Shown here: piece after piece, positions 22,846 to 31,111 of the stretch
Numbering within the stretch: the first letter of the stretch is position 1
Layout: each line of letters starts with the position of its first letter
Made by a program: the position numbers and the translations under genes
Assembly (NCBI GenBank): GCA_045531455.1
Contig: JAZSEA010000087.1
Coordinates: 1-35,681 of the forward strand
DNA from: CAG-390 sp045531455
Lineage (GTDB): Bacteria; Bacillota; Clostridia; Oscillospirales; CAG-272
Direction of reading: 5' to 3'
Length of the DNA stretch: 35,681 nt
Notes under the pieces: model-generated
Databases searched by the model: none
What the model was told of the DNA's origin: nothing
Seen by the model: only the letters and a program-made list of their open reading frames with translations

Positions 22846-23757
22846 ATGAAAAAGACTTTGAGCGTCGTTCTGGCGACGGCGATTTTGATGCAGTTGTTTA
22901 TTCTCGGCGGGGCGGTTTCGGCACTCGAGTCGCCTGTCGTGTCGGTGACGAGCGCGTCGGGGTACGCGGGATCGACCGTTACGGTCACTCTTGCGATCGC
23001 AAACAATCCCGGCTTCGGCGGACTCGAACTGGATCTGAAATTTGACAATACCCGCCTCGAGCTTCAGAGCGTGAAGAATAAAGTCGTTCCGCCCGAGGGC
23101 ACCGTGGGGCTCCCGATGTTCCCCGGAGACGTAAGCTCGATCAACGCAGCAAACGAGAAGGGCGTTGTGTCCTGCTACTACGTTGCGATCGGCAATATTG
23201 AAGGCGACACCGCGCTTTTCGACGTGACCTTCAGGATCAAGGATAATGCCGCCGCAGGCGACAGCGCGCTGACCGTCAAGGTCGTGGACGGCTCGTTTTA
23301 TTACAACGGAAAGCTGATGAGCGATCTCACCGCTACAGCCTCGAACGGAAAGGTGACCGTCAAGAGCCCCGTCACGGTGCGTTGCCCCTACGAGATCGAT
23401 CACAAGGTCAGCGGCGGAGTCGTGACCGTCTCGAGCGGTGCGGCTTGCAAGGTCGGATATCAGAAGGGCATCAGATACGTCGCGCTCAATGCGATCCCGA
23501 ATGCCGACGGAAGCTACAGCTTTACCGCACCCGAGGGCGTGAGCGAGGTATTGCTCGTTCTGTGCGGCGATGCGAATCTCGACGGTCGCGTGACTGCGGC
23601 TGACATCGCGCGGATCAATGCGTCGAAGCTCGGCAAGACCGCGATCGGTGCCGAAGCGATCTTTGCGGGTGACGTTGACCGCAACAGCGCGGTAAACGAT
23701 TCCGACATCGACACGATCAAGAACGCGGTCCTACGCATCTCCGAATTTAATTGGTAA
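22846..23757 (+). CDS. Secreted protein with one cohesin and one dockerin domain
   Basis: 303 residues: signal peptide (about 1-26), a cohesin domain (about 29-165; begins VVSVTSASGYAGSTVTVTL and contains GGLELDLKFD), a linker of about 65 residues with two Cys, and a C-terminal type I-like dockerin (about 237-303). The dockerin has two calcium F-hand repeats, GDANLDGRVTAADIARI and GDVDRNSAVNDSDIDTI. Having both partners in one small protein would allow chain-like or adaptor binding, but such cohesin-dockerin proteins also occur outside cellulosomes. No glycoside hydrolase is nearby. Start by the AAAGGAG site. It has its own promoter and is flanked by terminators. Confidence 0.85.
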   Translation: MKKTLSVVLATAILMQLFILGGAVSALESPVVSVTSASGYAGSTVTVTLAIANNPGFGGLELDLKFDNTRLELQSVKNKVVPPEGTVGLPMFPGDVSSINAANEKGVVSCYYVAIGNIEGDTALFDVTFRIKDNAAAGDSALTVKVVDGSFYYNGKLMSDLTATASNGKVTVKSPVTVRCPYEIDHKVSGGVVTVSSGAACKVGYQKGIRYVALNAIPNADGSYSFTAPEGVSEVLLVLCGDANLDGRVTAADIARINASKLGKTAIGAEAIFAGDVDRNSAVNDSDIDTIKNAVLRISEFNW

Positions 23758-23766
23758 TAAAAATTT

Positions 23767-23793
23767 GATCCCGACGGCTTCGCCGTCGGGATC
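23767..23793. terminator. Bidirectional terminator between convergent genes
   Basis: Perfect stem GATCCCGACGGC/GCCGTCGGGATC with a short TTC-type loop. On the minus strand it is followed by AAATTTTTATT; on the plus strand by TTCAATATT. It serves the cohesin gene (plus) and the FliB-like gene (minus). Confidence 0.8.
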
Positions 23794-23800
23794 TTCAATA

Positions 23801-24691
23801 TTAAAACAAAAATTCACTTTTTATCGCGTCGGTGTTGTCCTCGGAGTATTCGATCTCCTCGGAGATTATGCGTGCGGCGGTGAGGATGCCGACGTCAGCG
23901 GCGCAGGAGGCGAGAAGCCGCTCGCAGAAAAGTGAGAAGCCGAGCGCGGCGCGGAGCTCGTATTCGTCGGCAGCGGAAGTCATGTGTCTGTAGATGAAGT
24001 AGGCGAGTGCGCGGATGAGGATCGGCCCCTGATCGGGCGCGGGATTTGTCTCGCAGGAATAGTTCGAGAAGAGCTCGCGGTGCGATTCGTCGAGGTACTC
24101 GAGAGAGGAGAGAAGCGAGCGCGCCTCGGAATCCGAAAGATCGCAGGGAGATACCGAGTATTCGCCCGAGATCTCGTTGAGCTTGTCACGGTACGATAGT
24201 GACTCGTCCGCGAGGAGCGCGAAGATCCGCTCGCGGTGCCATATGACGTCAAACCCGCTGTCATAAGGCTCGCCGTCAACCTCACCGATCTCGATGATCT
24301 CACCGAAAGAGTCCGAGGAGAGTATGATCCTGCAGGCTTCCTCGCAGGACAGACCGAGTCCGACCTCTCGTCCGCGTGGAGTTTCGTTGTAGAATCGCGG
24401 ATGCTCGCGGCAGATGTCGCAGAGAAGACCTTTGCCGAGGTTTGAGATTATGCGGCAAAGACCGCGCTCGTCGAGATGCGGACAGCGATCATTCTCGCCG
24501 AGGCGGAAATGCGGCGTTTCGGAGAGCTCGATGCTGTCTTTGATATTCTGACCGTAGCCCGAGCCAAGCGCGGAGTATTTCTCCATCGTCTTGGGGTCGA
24601 CGTCGATCTCCCAGCCGATGCAGCAGCTGTGTCGGCACCTGTCGGCAATGCATTTGAAATCAAGATAATATTTCGGCGCGTAAAGCTTCAT
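23801..24691 (-). CDS. FliB-like (flagellin lysine-N-methylase family) Cys-rich protein
   Basis: 296 residues with the family's Cys-rich N-terminus: C14, C19, C23, C24 in KCIADRCRHSCCIGWEIDVD, then RCPHLDERGLCRI, LLCDICREHPRFYNETPRG and GLSCEEACRIIL. These clusters suggest metal or iron-sulfur binding. The family is named after Salmonella FliB, which methylates flagellin lysines, but no flagellar gene is in the window, and homologues are common in non-motile Clostridia, so the substrate is uncertain. The start at 24691 has AAAGGAG; the longer frame crosses the hairpin upstream. It has its own promoter with a palindrome at the start point. Confidence 0.8.
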   Translation of the reverse strand: MKLYAPKYYLDFKCIADRCRHSCCIGWEIDVDPKTMEKYSALGSGYGQNIKDSIELSETPHFRLGENDRCPHLDERGLCRIISNLGKGLLCDICREHPRFYNETPRGREVGLGLSCEEACRIILSSDSFGEIIEIGEVDGEPYDSGFDVIWHRERIFALLADESLSYRDKLNEISGEYSVSPCDLSDSEARSLLSSLEYLDESHRELFSNYSCETNPAPDQGPILIRALAYFIYRHMTSAADEYELRAALGFSLFCERLLASCAADVGILTAARIISEEIEYSEDNTDAIKSEFLF

Positions 24692-24704
24692 TTCAGACTC
24701 CTTT

Positions 24705-24730
24705 AGGGTGACAAGCCAGCTTGTCACCCT
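24705..24730 (-). promoter_or_regulatory. Perfect palindrome between promoter and ribosome site of the FliB-like gene
   Basis: AGGGTGACAAGC-CA-GCTTGTCACCCT is a 12-bp perfect inverted repeat with a 2-nt centre. It begins about 4 nt after the predicted start point and ends directly before the AAGGAG. It could be a DNA operator or a 5'-end RNA hairpin that controls translation or stability. It lacks a T-run, so it is not a normal terminator for the upstream gene. Confidence 0.65.
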
Positions 24731-24741
24731 ATGATGGAATT

Positions 24742-24770
24742 ATTATATCATAAAATCTGCTTTATGTCAA
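24742..24770 (-). promoter_or_regulatory. Promoter of the FliB-like gene
   Basis: Minus strand TTGACA (24765-24770), 17 bp, TATAAT (24742-24747): a consensus sigma-A promoter that sits 3 bp after the stop codon of the upstream protease gene. Confidence 0.85.
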
Positions 24771-24773
24771 ATA

Positions 24774-26078
24774 TCAGTTGTTGTAGATGAGGTAAACGGG
24801 AGACTTTCCGCCGTATTTTCCGTATTCATACAGGGTCTTTGCGGGAATTTCGACTACGCCGGTCTTGGCGTCGCAGTAGGAGTTGCTCTTATAGCGATTA
24901 ACGAAGGAGTCGACAAGCTTGAGCCAGACCTCGCCGTCCTTTTCATAAATGCCTACGACGGTAGTATAATGACCGTTTGAACCAAAATTGAAGAACTTCT
25001 TATCGTATTTTCCGATACGGGCGACGACGGGGCAGTTCTGCGCGAGGGATGCGCGGATAGCCTTTTCATAGGACTCGTAAGTTTTGAAGGTATCCCAACG
25101 GTAAGTATTATTGCCAAGGTAGTAATTGAGCTGGTCGCGAATTTTGTACACGTAACCGGAAATTTTGGGATAAAGGTCAGTATCCTTCTTCGAGGTAGCC
25201 TTGCCTTTGTAGTGAAGAACGGCAACGGTGGAAGCTGCACTGCAGCAGTAATTGTTCGACTGAAATACGGTCTTAACTCCAAGATATGCATTGGTCTTGA
25301 ACTCTACGCTCGTGAGCTTGCCGAGGGTTGCGATGACCTTGACGTCGCCGCCTGCCTTAGCGGTGAGCTTACCGGACTGGTCGATCTCTGCGAGCTTTGT
25401 GTCGGAGGTAGACCACTTGATGCCAGTGATCGCGGAAGGAGAGACCTTGCAGGTGTAGTTTGCGGGGGAAGCTGTCGACACGAATGCGGGACCGCTTACG
25501 CTGACAGTGATCTTCGAGGTTGCCTTTACGTTATTGTTGAAAATGTAACCGAGACGCATGTCCTGATCCATGACTACGAGCCACTTGCTTTTGTGCTGAT
25601 TGGTAAGATTTCCCAGAACATAGAGGACCGTGCCCTTCTTAAGGGTTGCGATCTTGGAGCCGTCGTCGCGGGGTGCCTTGCGCAGGGGAGCATCCTTTAC
25701 TGTGTATGCGAACGTTGCTTTTGTATTGGCGGATGCCTTCTTGAGCTCTGACTTCTTGATATAGTATGTAAGAGACTTGTTGTTTTCGGTGACTTTTACC
25801 TTGTGGAAGTCACCGGTACTTCCGCTGATCTTAATGAGAGTGTTTTTTGCGAGGACAGCGTACTTGGAGTAGAAGACTCCGGTCGAGCTTCTCATGGTAG
25901 CGGTGTTCTTTACTACGTAGTAGTCTTTCGAGGTGTCGACGTAGATGTTCGAGATGCTTTCGGTGACGGTGACGTCGGTGCTTGCAGCGGATGCGCTGAT
26001 GGGTGCGAAGGGGATTGCGAGTGCGGTGAGGGTTACAAGTACGAGGATGAGGCTTACGAATTTCTTAATGTTTTTCAT
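24774..26078 (-). CDS. Secreted SH3 / Ig-like / C39-like cysteine protease
   Basis: 434 residues: signal peptide (about 1-32, ending ISASAA); two SH3-like domains (about 50-112 and 125-185), usual for cell-wall binding; an Ig-like (Big_2-type) domain (about 190-265); and a C-terminal papain-like domain of the C39_2 type (about 270-434). The C39 residues are Gln273 and Cys278/Cys279 in FQSNNYCCSAAS, His370 in NGHYTTVVGI and Asp390 in KLVDSF. This suggests an extracellular wall-bound peptidase. The start at 26078 follows AAAGGAG and begins the signal peptide; the longer frame is unsupported. Its leader holds a 16-nt tandem duplication. Confidence 0.82.
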   Translation of the reverse strand: MKNIKKFVSLILVLVTLTALAIPFAPISASAASTDVTVTESISNIYVDTSKDYYVVKNTATMRSSTGVFYSKYAVLAKNTLIKISGSTGDFHKVKVTENNKSLTYYIKKSELKKASANTKATFAYTVKDAPLRKAPRDDGSKIATLKKGTVLYVLGNLTNQHKSKWLVVMDQDMRLGYIFNNNVKATSKITVSVSGPAFVSTASPANYTCKVSPSAITGIKWSTSDTKLAEIDQSGKLTAKAGGDVKVIATLGKLTSVEFKTNAYLGVKTVFQSNNYCCSAASTVAVLHYKGKATSKKDTDLYPKISGYVYKIRDQLNYYLGNNTYRWDTFKTYESYEKAIRASLAQNCPVVARIGKYDKKFFNFGSNGHYTTVVGIYEKDGEVWLKLVDSFVNRYKSNSYCDAKTGVVEIPAKTLYEYGKYGGKSPVYLIYNN

Positions 26079-26097
26079 TTTTTGTCTCCTTTGTTTT

Positions 26098-26129
26098 TGA
26101 CTTTGATTTTTGTTGACTTTGATTTTTGT
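26098..26129. repeat. 16-nt tandem duplication in the C39-protease leader
   Basis: TGACTTTGATTTTTGT occurs twice in direct succession (26098-26113 and 26114-26129), 20 bp upstream of the protease start. It may be simple slippage in a T-rich leader. Confidence 0.8.
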
Positions 26130-26221
26130 TTGTGTTATAATTGTTGTGCCGGCTTGTTTTTTCCTTGTGACTAAATTGTACCATATTTCGACAGCAAATA
26201 AAATGTGAGGAATGCTTGGTT

Positions 26222-26258
26222 TTATGGGGAAAAACAAGAAAATTATGGGGAATTACAA
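26222..26258 (+). promoter_or_regulatory. Direct repeats upstream of the STAND gene
   Basis: TTATGGGGAAAAACAA (26222-26237) and TTATGGGGAATTACAA (26243-26258) are direct repeats with 14 of 16 matches, spaced 21 bp or two helical turns. They lie 25-60 bp before the STAND gene start, where no clear -35/-10 pair is seen. They may be a regulator-binding site. Confidence 0.45.
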
Positions 26259-26282
26259 AAAACTTGAATTTTGGAGCAAAAA

Positions 26283-29180
26283 ATGACTTTATTTGATCTT
26301 TATCTCGGATTGTTCTCGACTCTTGATTACACTTACGGAAATACGTTTTATTTTGACGATAAGGAGATAATCTTCTTCAAGGATATTATGGGCGCAAGCA
26401 ATCTTAATTCGGAAAAGAACAATTCTTTTTTGCAGGCCATACTCTGTGAAGATCTTTACTTGGCTTTGTGCGGCAGTACGGAGGGCGATATTCAGCTCAA
26501 CACAAGAAGAAGCTACGTCACAAAGGGCGGGCATAGCACAAAAAATTCGCTGAGTCCGAAGAAGCTTATTGCCGAGTTTGTGAAAAAAGATCCGTCCGCG
26601 ATGCTCTCGGATGAGCTCAAAAGGATCGAGGATCTTATAGATATTACGGCGAAGATCTCGTGTTGTGGGCTTACCGAGCAAAAAACGGGATATTATACTT
26701 TGTCTTATTCGGTAAAAGAAAAAGCGACTATAACAGACAAATTCAAAGTCAAATTGAAGAAGGAGCTCTCGGTTGCTTTCGATAAAGAATGCGGCAAAGT
26801 TACGGAAAGACTTAAGCTCGGTCACGCGAACGAAAGCAATATTGAGGTTTTTATTGCCTGCGCGATATTAATGATTGTCTTTGACAATGCTGATTATAAA
26901 TATACATATCTGAATGACGATGATGAAGCTGTCATCACGGAAAAGATCAGAAAATTTGCCCTGACCTGTATCACAGAAAATGACTGTGATACAGCAGAAA
27001 AACATCTCGATCCTATCGTCAAGGCACCAAAATTTTCAATGCCGGAGCATTTTATCGAGCGAAGCCAAGAGCTTGATGACCTCTGCCAAAACGCATTTAC
27101 GTCAACTGCTTACAAAGTTCACGCCATTATCGGTGAGCGCGGTCTTGGAAAAAGCACTTTGGCTCAGCAATATGCCAACAAGGTGGTAGCTGACGGCAAA
27201 TGCCGCTACGTTTTCTTCCTCAGCTACAAGGATTCGCTGAAGGCGACCGTTGCAAGTCTCGAAAATGAGAAAGCAGAGAAGGCGGATATTGATAAAAGAT
27301 TCAAGATGAATCTTGAGTGCCTTGCGGTTGCTCAGAAGCAGGCAGGCGTGCTTCTGATAATAGACAATTATGACAATCCGAATTACAAGGAAGAACTTAC
27401 TTCCGATAACCGCGATTATTTGGATTTGATAGAAACGGGGTGCAATATACTTATGACAACAACTTCGGATCTTTTCCAATGTCACGGATTTGGGAAAAAG
27501 AATATTACGTATCTCTCCCGCCTTGACACGGATGAGCTGATCGGTCTTTTCTATGACGTCAGAGGGAGCCGCGAAGACGATGAGTTGGACGTGCGCGATC
27601 TCGTTGAAAATTATCTGCTGAGGAATACGTATCTCGTGGTCCTCTCCGCGGAGCTTGCCGCTCAGGGTATGTCCGCGCGCGAGATCATCGAGGCTTTTGC
27701 GTCGCTTCACGTCGACGAGACCCAAAATATTGCCACAAGCAAGGACGGCAAAAGATATGACGAAAGGACGCTTCTCGATCATTTTTGCTGTGTTCTTGAC
27801 AATAACAAGATAATCAACCCTGAGGATGATCGCGAGATGGCGGAAATTCACGGCGTTCTGGGCGTCTTGTCACTGATCCCGATCGGCGGTATGCCCGAGC
27901 GAGAGTTCAATGAGGTCGCCTATCCCTATAAAAAGAGGAAGGTTTTTACAAAGATCATCTCGAGGCTGAAGAATCATAATCTTATCTTTGAAAACGGCGG
28001 AAGGATCTATCTCCAGCCCGTCGTCAAGGAGTATATCGCGCGAGAGATACTTCTTTTCGGGGAGGATACCTATGCCTATTTGCTGGCATTGACAAAGAAG
28101 CTGGACGTTAAGTCATTCGATGCCGCGATGTTGCATTGGGTGAAGATCGCGGAGTCGGCGTATCAGATCATTGGCGACGAGCATACAGCCGAGGGTGCTA
28201 TCGAGCGAACGGCTGAGCTTGATTCTGAGATCGCGGGATTCTATATGGCGGACGAGGTCATTGGCGGCGCAACCGTCCTGCTTTCTGCCATTGTTCGTTG
28301 CTACAGTGCGGTCAATATGTATGAAAAGGCGTATGAATGCGGCAAGCTTGCATACGAGGGACTTCAGAATATCGAGCAAGCCAGGACCCTGCCGTTTTCC
28401 CCGCTGACATTGGCGGCTTGCTACAGCACGGTAGCCCACGCGTATTTGCACGGAGATCCGCGTTTCCACGAAAAGAATATGAAGTATGCGCTCAAATGCA
28501 TCGGTAAATGCGATGAGCTTGCCGCACGTGCGGCTGAAAACGAAGAGGAAGCGGATAACGCGCGCATTCTTCTTTCAAGGCTCGACGGTGAGATCGCGGC
28601 TTATTATATTAAGAATAAGGAATATGAAAAGGCACTCGAGCGTCATATGCGTGCCCTGCGAGAGAGGGAGCTGCTTATCGAAAGCGATCCCGAAAACGAG
28701 CACTACCGCAGTATGATCGCGTTTACCTACAGGGGGATCGGAACAGATTACTATTATCTGTCTCTCTCGGCGGATAAAGAGATTAATCTGCGCCTTTCGT
28801 ACGAGAATCATCTCAGATCGGTGGAGGTGTTCAGAGAGCTTTACGGCACCGCAAGGCTTGAGACGGTCACAAGCTCGAACAGACTTGTCGGCGCCGTCAT
28901 CGGGCTGATGCAATATGCAGATTCGGATAGAAAGAATGAGTTTGCGGCGGAAGCCATCGGATATCTTTCGGACAACTTTGGATTCTACAGACTCGGAGAT
29001 CCTTCGGCGAACAGAGAAATGGCGGATTCGATCAAGAAGGTCAGGGAGATCTGCGGTATCGTCGAGAAAAACGAAGCTGTGGTTGAGTTTGCAAAAAAGG
29101 TCATAGAAATCGTCCGCGGGCTCGACGGAGCGGATGATAAATGCAAGATTGAGCTCGAGTCGCTTTGCGAAGCCGTTTAG
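26283..29180 (+). CDS. STAND (NB-ARC-like) NTPase with unknown N-terminal domain and TPR-like C-terminus
   Basis: 965 residues. About 1-250 is a domain I do not recognise (no TIR, SIR2, nuclease or protease motif seen). HFIERSQELDDL (256-267) is the usual entry to an NB-ARC-type module, followed by Walker A GERGLGKST (284-292), Walker B LLIIDNYD (357-364) and the sensor-like ILMTTTS (389-395). From about 630 to 900 come helical repeats of TPR type (for example YEKAYECGKLAYEGL and YEKALERHMRALRERE). This layout is that of signal-transduction ATPases: repeats sense, the NTPase oligomerises and the N-terminus acts. Bacterial examples include antiphage sensors and regulators. I chose ATG 26283 (GGAG upstream) over TTG 26271. 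The 5' half looks more A/T-rich than neighbours, hinting at transfer. Confidence 0.8.
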   Translation: MTLFDLYLGLFSTLDYTYGNTFYFDDKEIIFFKDIMGASNLNSEKNNSFLQAILCEDLYLALCGSTEGDIQLNTRRSYVTKGGHSTKNSLSPKKLIAEFVKKDPSAMLSDELKRIEDLIDITAKISCCGLTEQKTGYYTLSYSVKEKATITDKFKVKLKKELSVAFDKECGKVTERLKLGHANESNIEVFIACAILMIVFDNADYKYTYLNDDDEAVITEKIRKFALTCITENDCDTAEKHLDPIVKAPKFSMPEHFIERSQELDDLCQNAFTSTAYKVHAIIGERGLGKSTLAQQYANKVVADGKCRYVFFLSYKDSLKATVASLENEKAEKADIDKRFKMNLECLAVAQKQAGVLLIIDNYDNPNYKEELTSDNRDYLDLIETGCNILMTTTSDLFQCHGFGKKNITYLSRLDTDELIGLFYDVRGSREDDELDVRDLVENYLLRNTYLVVLSAELAAQGMSAREIIEAFASLHVDETQNIATSKDGKRYDERTLLDHFCCVLDNNKIINPEDDREMAEIHGVLGVLSLIPIGGMPEREFNEVAYPYKKRKVFTKIISRLKNHNLIFENGGRIYLQPVVKEYIAREILLFGEDTYAYLLALTKKLDVKSFDAAMLHWVKIAESAYQIIGDEHTAEGAIERTAELDSEIAGFYMADEVIGGATVLLSAIVRCYSAVNMYEKAYECGKLAYEGLQNIEQARTLPFSPLTLAACYSTVAHAYLHGDPRFHEKNMKYALKCIGKCDELAARAAENEEEADNARILLSRLDGEIAAYYIKNKEYEKALERHMRALRERELLIESDPENEHYRSMIAFTYRGIGTDYYYLSLSADKEINLRLSYENHLRSVEVFRELYGTARLETVTSSNRLVGAVIGLMQYADSDRKNEFAAEAIGYLSDNFGFYRLGDPSANREMADSIKKVREICGIVEKNEAVVEFAKKVIEIVRGLDGADDKCKIELESLCEAV

Positions 29181-29203
29181 TTTTAGTTTAGATAACTGTT
29201 GTA

Positions 29204-29212
29204 TGATATAAT
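29204..29212 (+). promoter_or_regulatory. Extended -10 promoter element of the two-component genes
   Basis: TGATATAAT (TGn plus TATAAT at 29207-29212), about 24 bp before the response-regulator start. No good -35 is visible. It separates this pair from the STAND gene. Confidence 0.5.
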
Positions 29213-29235
29213 AAGAAAGATTTGGAGGCGACGGA

Positions 29236-29910
29236 ATGTTCCACATACTTGTAGCGGACGATGACAAAAACACGCGGCTTTTTTTGCGGGCGGTGCTCGA
29301 GGGCGCGGGTTATACTGTGACGGCGGTGAAGGACGGCGAGGAGGCACTCGCGGCGATGGAGAGCGAGCAGTTTGACCTTGCCGTGCTCGACATAATGATG
29401 CCGAGGATGGACGGCTACGAGCTGACCCGTCTTCTTCGTGAGTCGAACAACCATCTGCCGATTCTGATGGTCTCGGCAAAACAGCTCCCCGCGGACAAGC
29501 ACAAGGGATTCCTCGTCGGCACCGATGATTACATTACCAAGCCGATTGACGACGAGGAGATGCTCTACCGAATCAAGGCACTCCTGCGGCGAGCGAGGAT
29601 CGCGAGTGAGAGGCGGATCGTGATCGGCGACGTTGTCCTCGATTACGATGCATTTACCGTCAGCCGCCCCGGCGACACACAGACGCTCCCGCAGAAGGAA
29701 TTCCTTCTTCTTTATAAATTACTCTCCTACCCCGGCAAGATATTTACACGGATCCAGCTGATGGACGAGATCTGGGGCGCGGACAGCGACACGGGCTGGG
29801 AGACGGTGACGGTGCATATCGGCAGACTACGCAAGCGTTTTGAGGGCTGGAGCGAGTTTGAGATCGAGTCTGTCCGCGGACTCGGATACAAGGCGGTGAA
29901 GAAAATATGA
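29236..29910 (+). CDS. OmpR-family response regulator
   Basis: 224 residues: receiver domain (about 1-115) with the acidic pair ADDD (7-10), phospho-acceptor Asp52 in VLDIMMPRMDG and the conserved Lys in VSAKQ; then a winged-helix DNA-binding domain (about 128-224; LPQKEFLLLYKLL, VTVHIGRLRKRF, SVRGLGYKAV). The start has GGAGG. It overlaps the kinase gene by 4 bp (ATGA), so the two are a cognate pair. Targets are unknown. Confidence 0.93.
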   Translation: MFHILVADDDKNTRLFLRAVLEGAGYTVTAVKDGEEALAAMESEQFDLAVLDIMMPRMDGYELTRLLRESNNHLPILMVSAKQLPADKHKGFLVGTDDYITKPIDDEEMLYRIKALLRRARIASERRIVIGDVVLDYDAFTVSRPGDTQTLPQKEFLLLYKLLSYPGKIFTRIQLMDEIWGADSDTGWETVTVHIGRLRKRFEGWSEFEIESVRGLGYKAVKKI

Positions 29911-31001
29911 GCAAGGAAAAGAACGTAAATATTGATTTCAATGAGCAAAAACAGCGTTTTTCGCTGACCCTGCTCTTTGCCTGCATCGTGTTTTTGATCC
30001 TTCTGACCGCGATCGTCCTCTCGGTGATCGCGATGTTCTGGCTTGCGTGGCTCGGTATCATCGGAAGCGAGTCGGGCGAGATCAGATTCGGATCGATCCT
30101 GCTCTTTATGTCGGGCATTAGTCTCATCATCGGCTCGATGATCGCGCTTCTGCTCGGTAAGATCCCGCTCAACCCGATCAACAAGCTCGTTAACGGTATG
30201 AACAGCCTCGCGGCGGGCAATTTCAAGACGAGGATCGAGTACGAGGGGCTGATCGAGCGTCATCCGACCTTCAATGAGATCACAAAAAGCTTCAACACCC
30301 TCGCCGAGGAGCTTGAGAATACGGAAGTTCTGCGCAGCGACTTCATCAATAATTTTTCGCACGAATTCAAGACCCCGATCGTCTCGATCGCGGGCTTTGC
30401 GAAGCTGCTAAAGAAGGGGAATCTCAGCGATGAACAGCGCGCGGAGTACCTTGACGCCATCGAGGAGGAGTCGATGCGGCTTTCATATATGGCAACGAAC
30501 GTGCTCAATATGACGAAGGTGGAGAATCAGACGATCCTCTCGGGCGTTACGCGCTTCAACCTCTCGGAGCAGGTGCGCGACGTGCTTTTACTGCTCGAGA
30601 ACGGCTGGACGAAGAAGAATATCGAGCTTCAGCTTGATTTCGACGAGCACGAGATCGAGGCGAACGAGGAGCTTCTCAAGCAGGTCTGGATAAATCTGAT
30701 CGACAACGCGGTGAAATTCGCTCCTAGGTGTGGCACGGTCGCGCTCGATATCAAGGAGTCGGAGGCGTGCGTGGCGGTCACGGTCTCGAACACGGGAAAG
30801 GAGATCGACCCCGAAAAGCTCCCGAAGATCTTCAACAAGTTCTACCAAGCCGACGAATCGCACGCGGGCGAGGGCAACGGCATCGGTCTTGCCATCGTCA
30901 AGAGGATCGTCGATCTTCACGGCGGAGTCGTTACGGTCATCAGCCGCAATGAAATGACCTCGTTTAAGGTCGAATTGCCGAGAAGGCAGAAGAGAAAATA
31001 G
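29907..31001 (+). CDS. Sensor histidine kinase, intramembrane-sensing type
   Basis: 364 residues. There are two membrane segments (about 21-50 and 62-84) joined by only about 10 extracytoplasmic residues, as in intramembrane-sensing kinases, which typically respond to envelope stress or transporters. A HAMP domain follows (about 85-138), then the H-box NFSHEFKTPIVS with His152, the N-box IDNAVKFAP, and the G-boxes ending GNGIGLAIVKRIVDLHGG. It is coupled to the response regulator. The TAG stop overlaps a perfect palindrome that forms its terminator. Confidence 0.92.
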   Translation: MSKEKNVNIDFNEQKQRFSLTLLFACIVFLILLTAIVLSVIAMFWLAWLGIIGSESGEIRFGSILLFMSGISLIIGSMIALLLGKIPLNPINKLVNGMNSLAAGNFKTRIEYEGLIERHPTFNEITKSFNTLAEELENTEVLRSDFINNFSHEFKTPIVSIAGFAKLLKKGNLSDEQRAEYLDAIEEESMRLSYMATNVLNMTKVENQTILSGVTRFNLSEQVRDVLLLLENGWTKKNIELQLDFDEHEIEANEELLKQVWINLIDNAVKFAPRCGTVALDIKESEACVAVTVSNTGKEIDPEKLPKIFNKFYQADESHAGEGNGIGLAIVKRIVDLHGGVVTVISRNEMTSFKVELPRRQKRK

Positions 31002-31027
31002 CGGACAGTGGACCACTGTCCGCTTTT
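31000..31027 (+). terminator. Terminator built from a heptamer-type palindrome
   Basis: AGCGGACAGTGG (31000-31011), one centre base, CCACTGTCCGCT (31013-31024), then TTTT. The GGACAGTGG core is the same string as the pyrD stop-codon array (19358-19389). The palindrome begins within the kinase stop codon, so it looks like a collapsed heptamer cassette now used as a terminator. Confidence 0.75.
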
Positions 31028-31111
31028 ATATTTTCACAATATTTTATTTTCAGTTTAGAATCGCGGTATATAATAATACTGTAAAATGAAGAAAAAGCCA
31101 AGGAGGCAGAA

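Noticed and set aside
24705..24730. Terminator of the C39-protease gene
   Set aside because: There is no T-run on the minus strand, and the palindrome lies downstream of the next gene's promoter.
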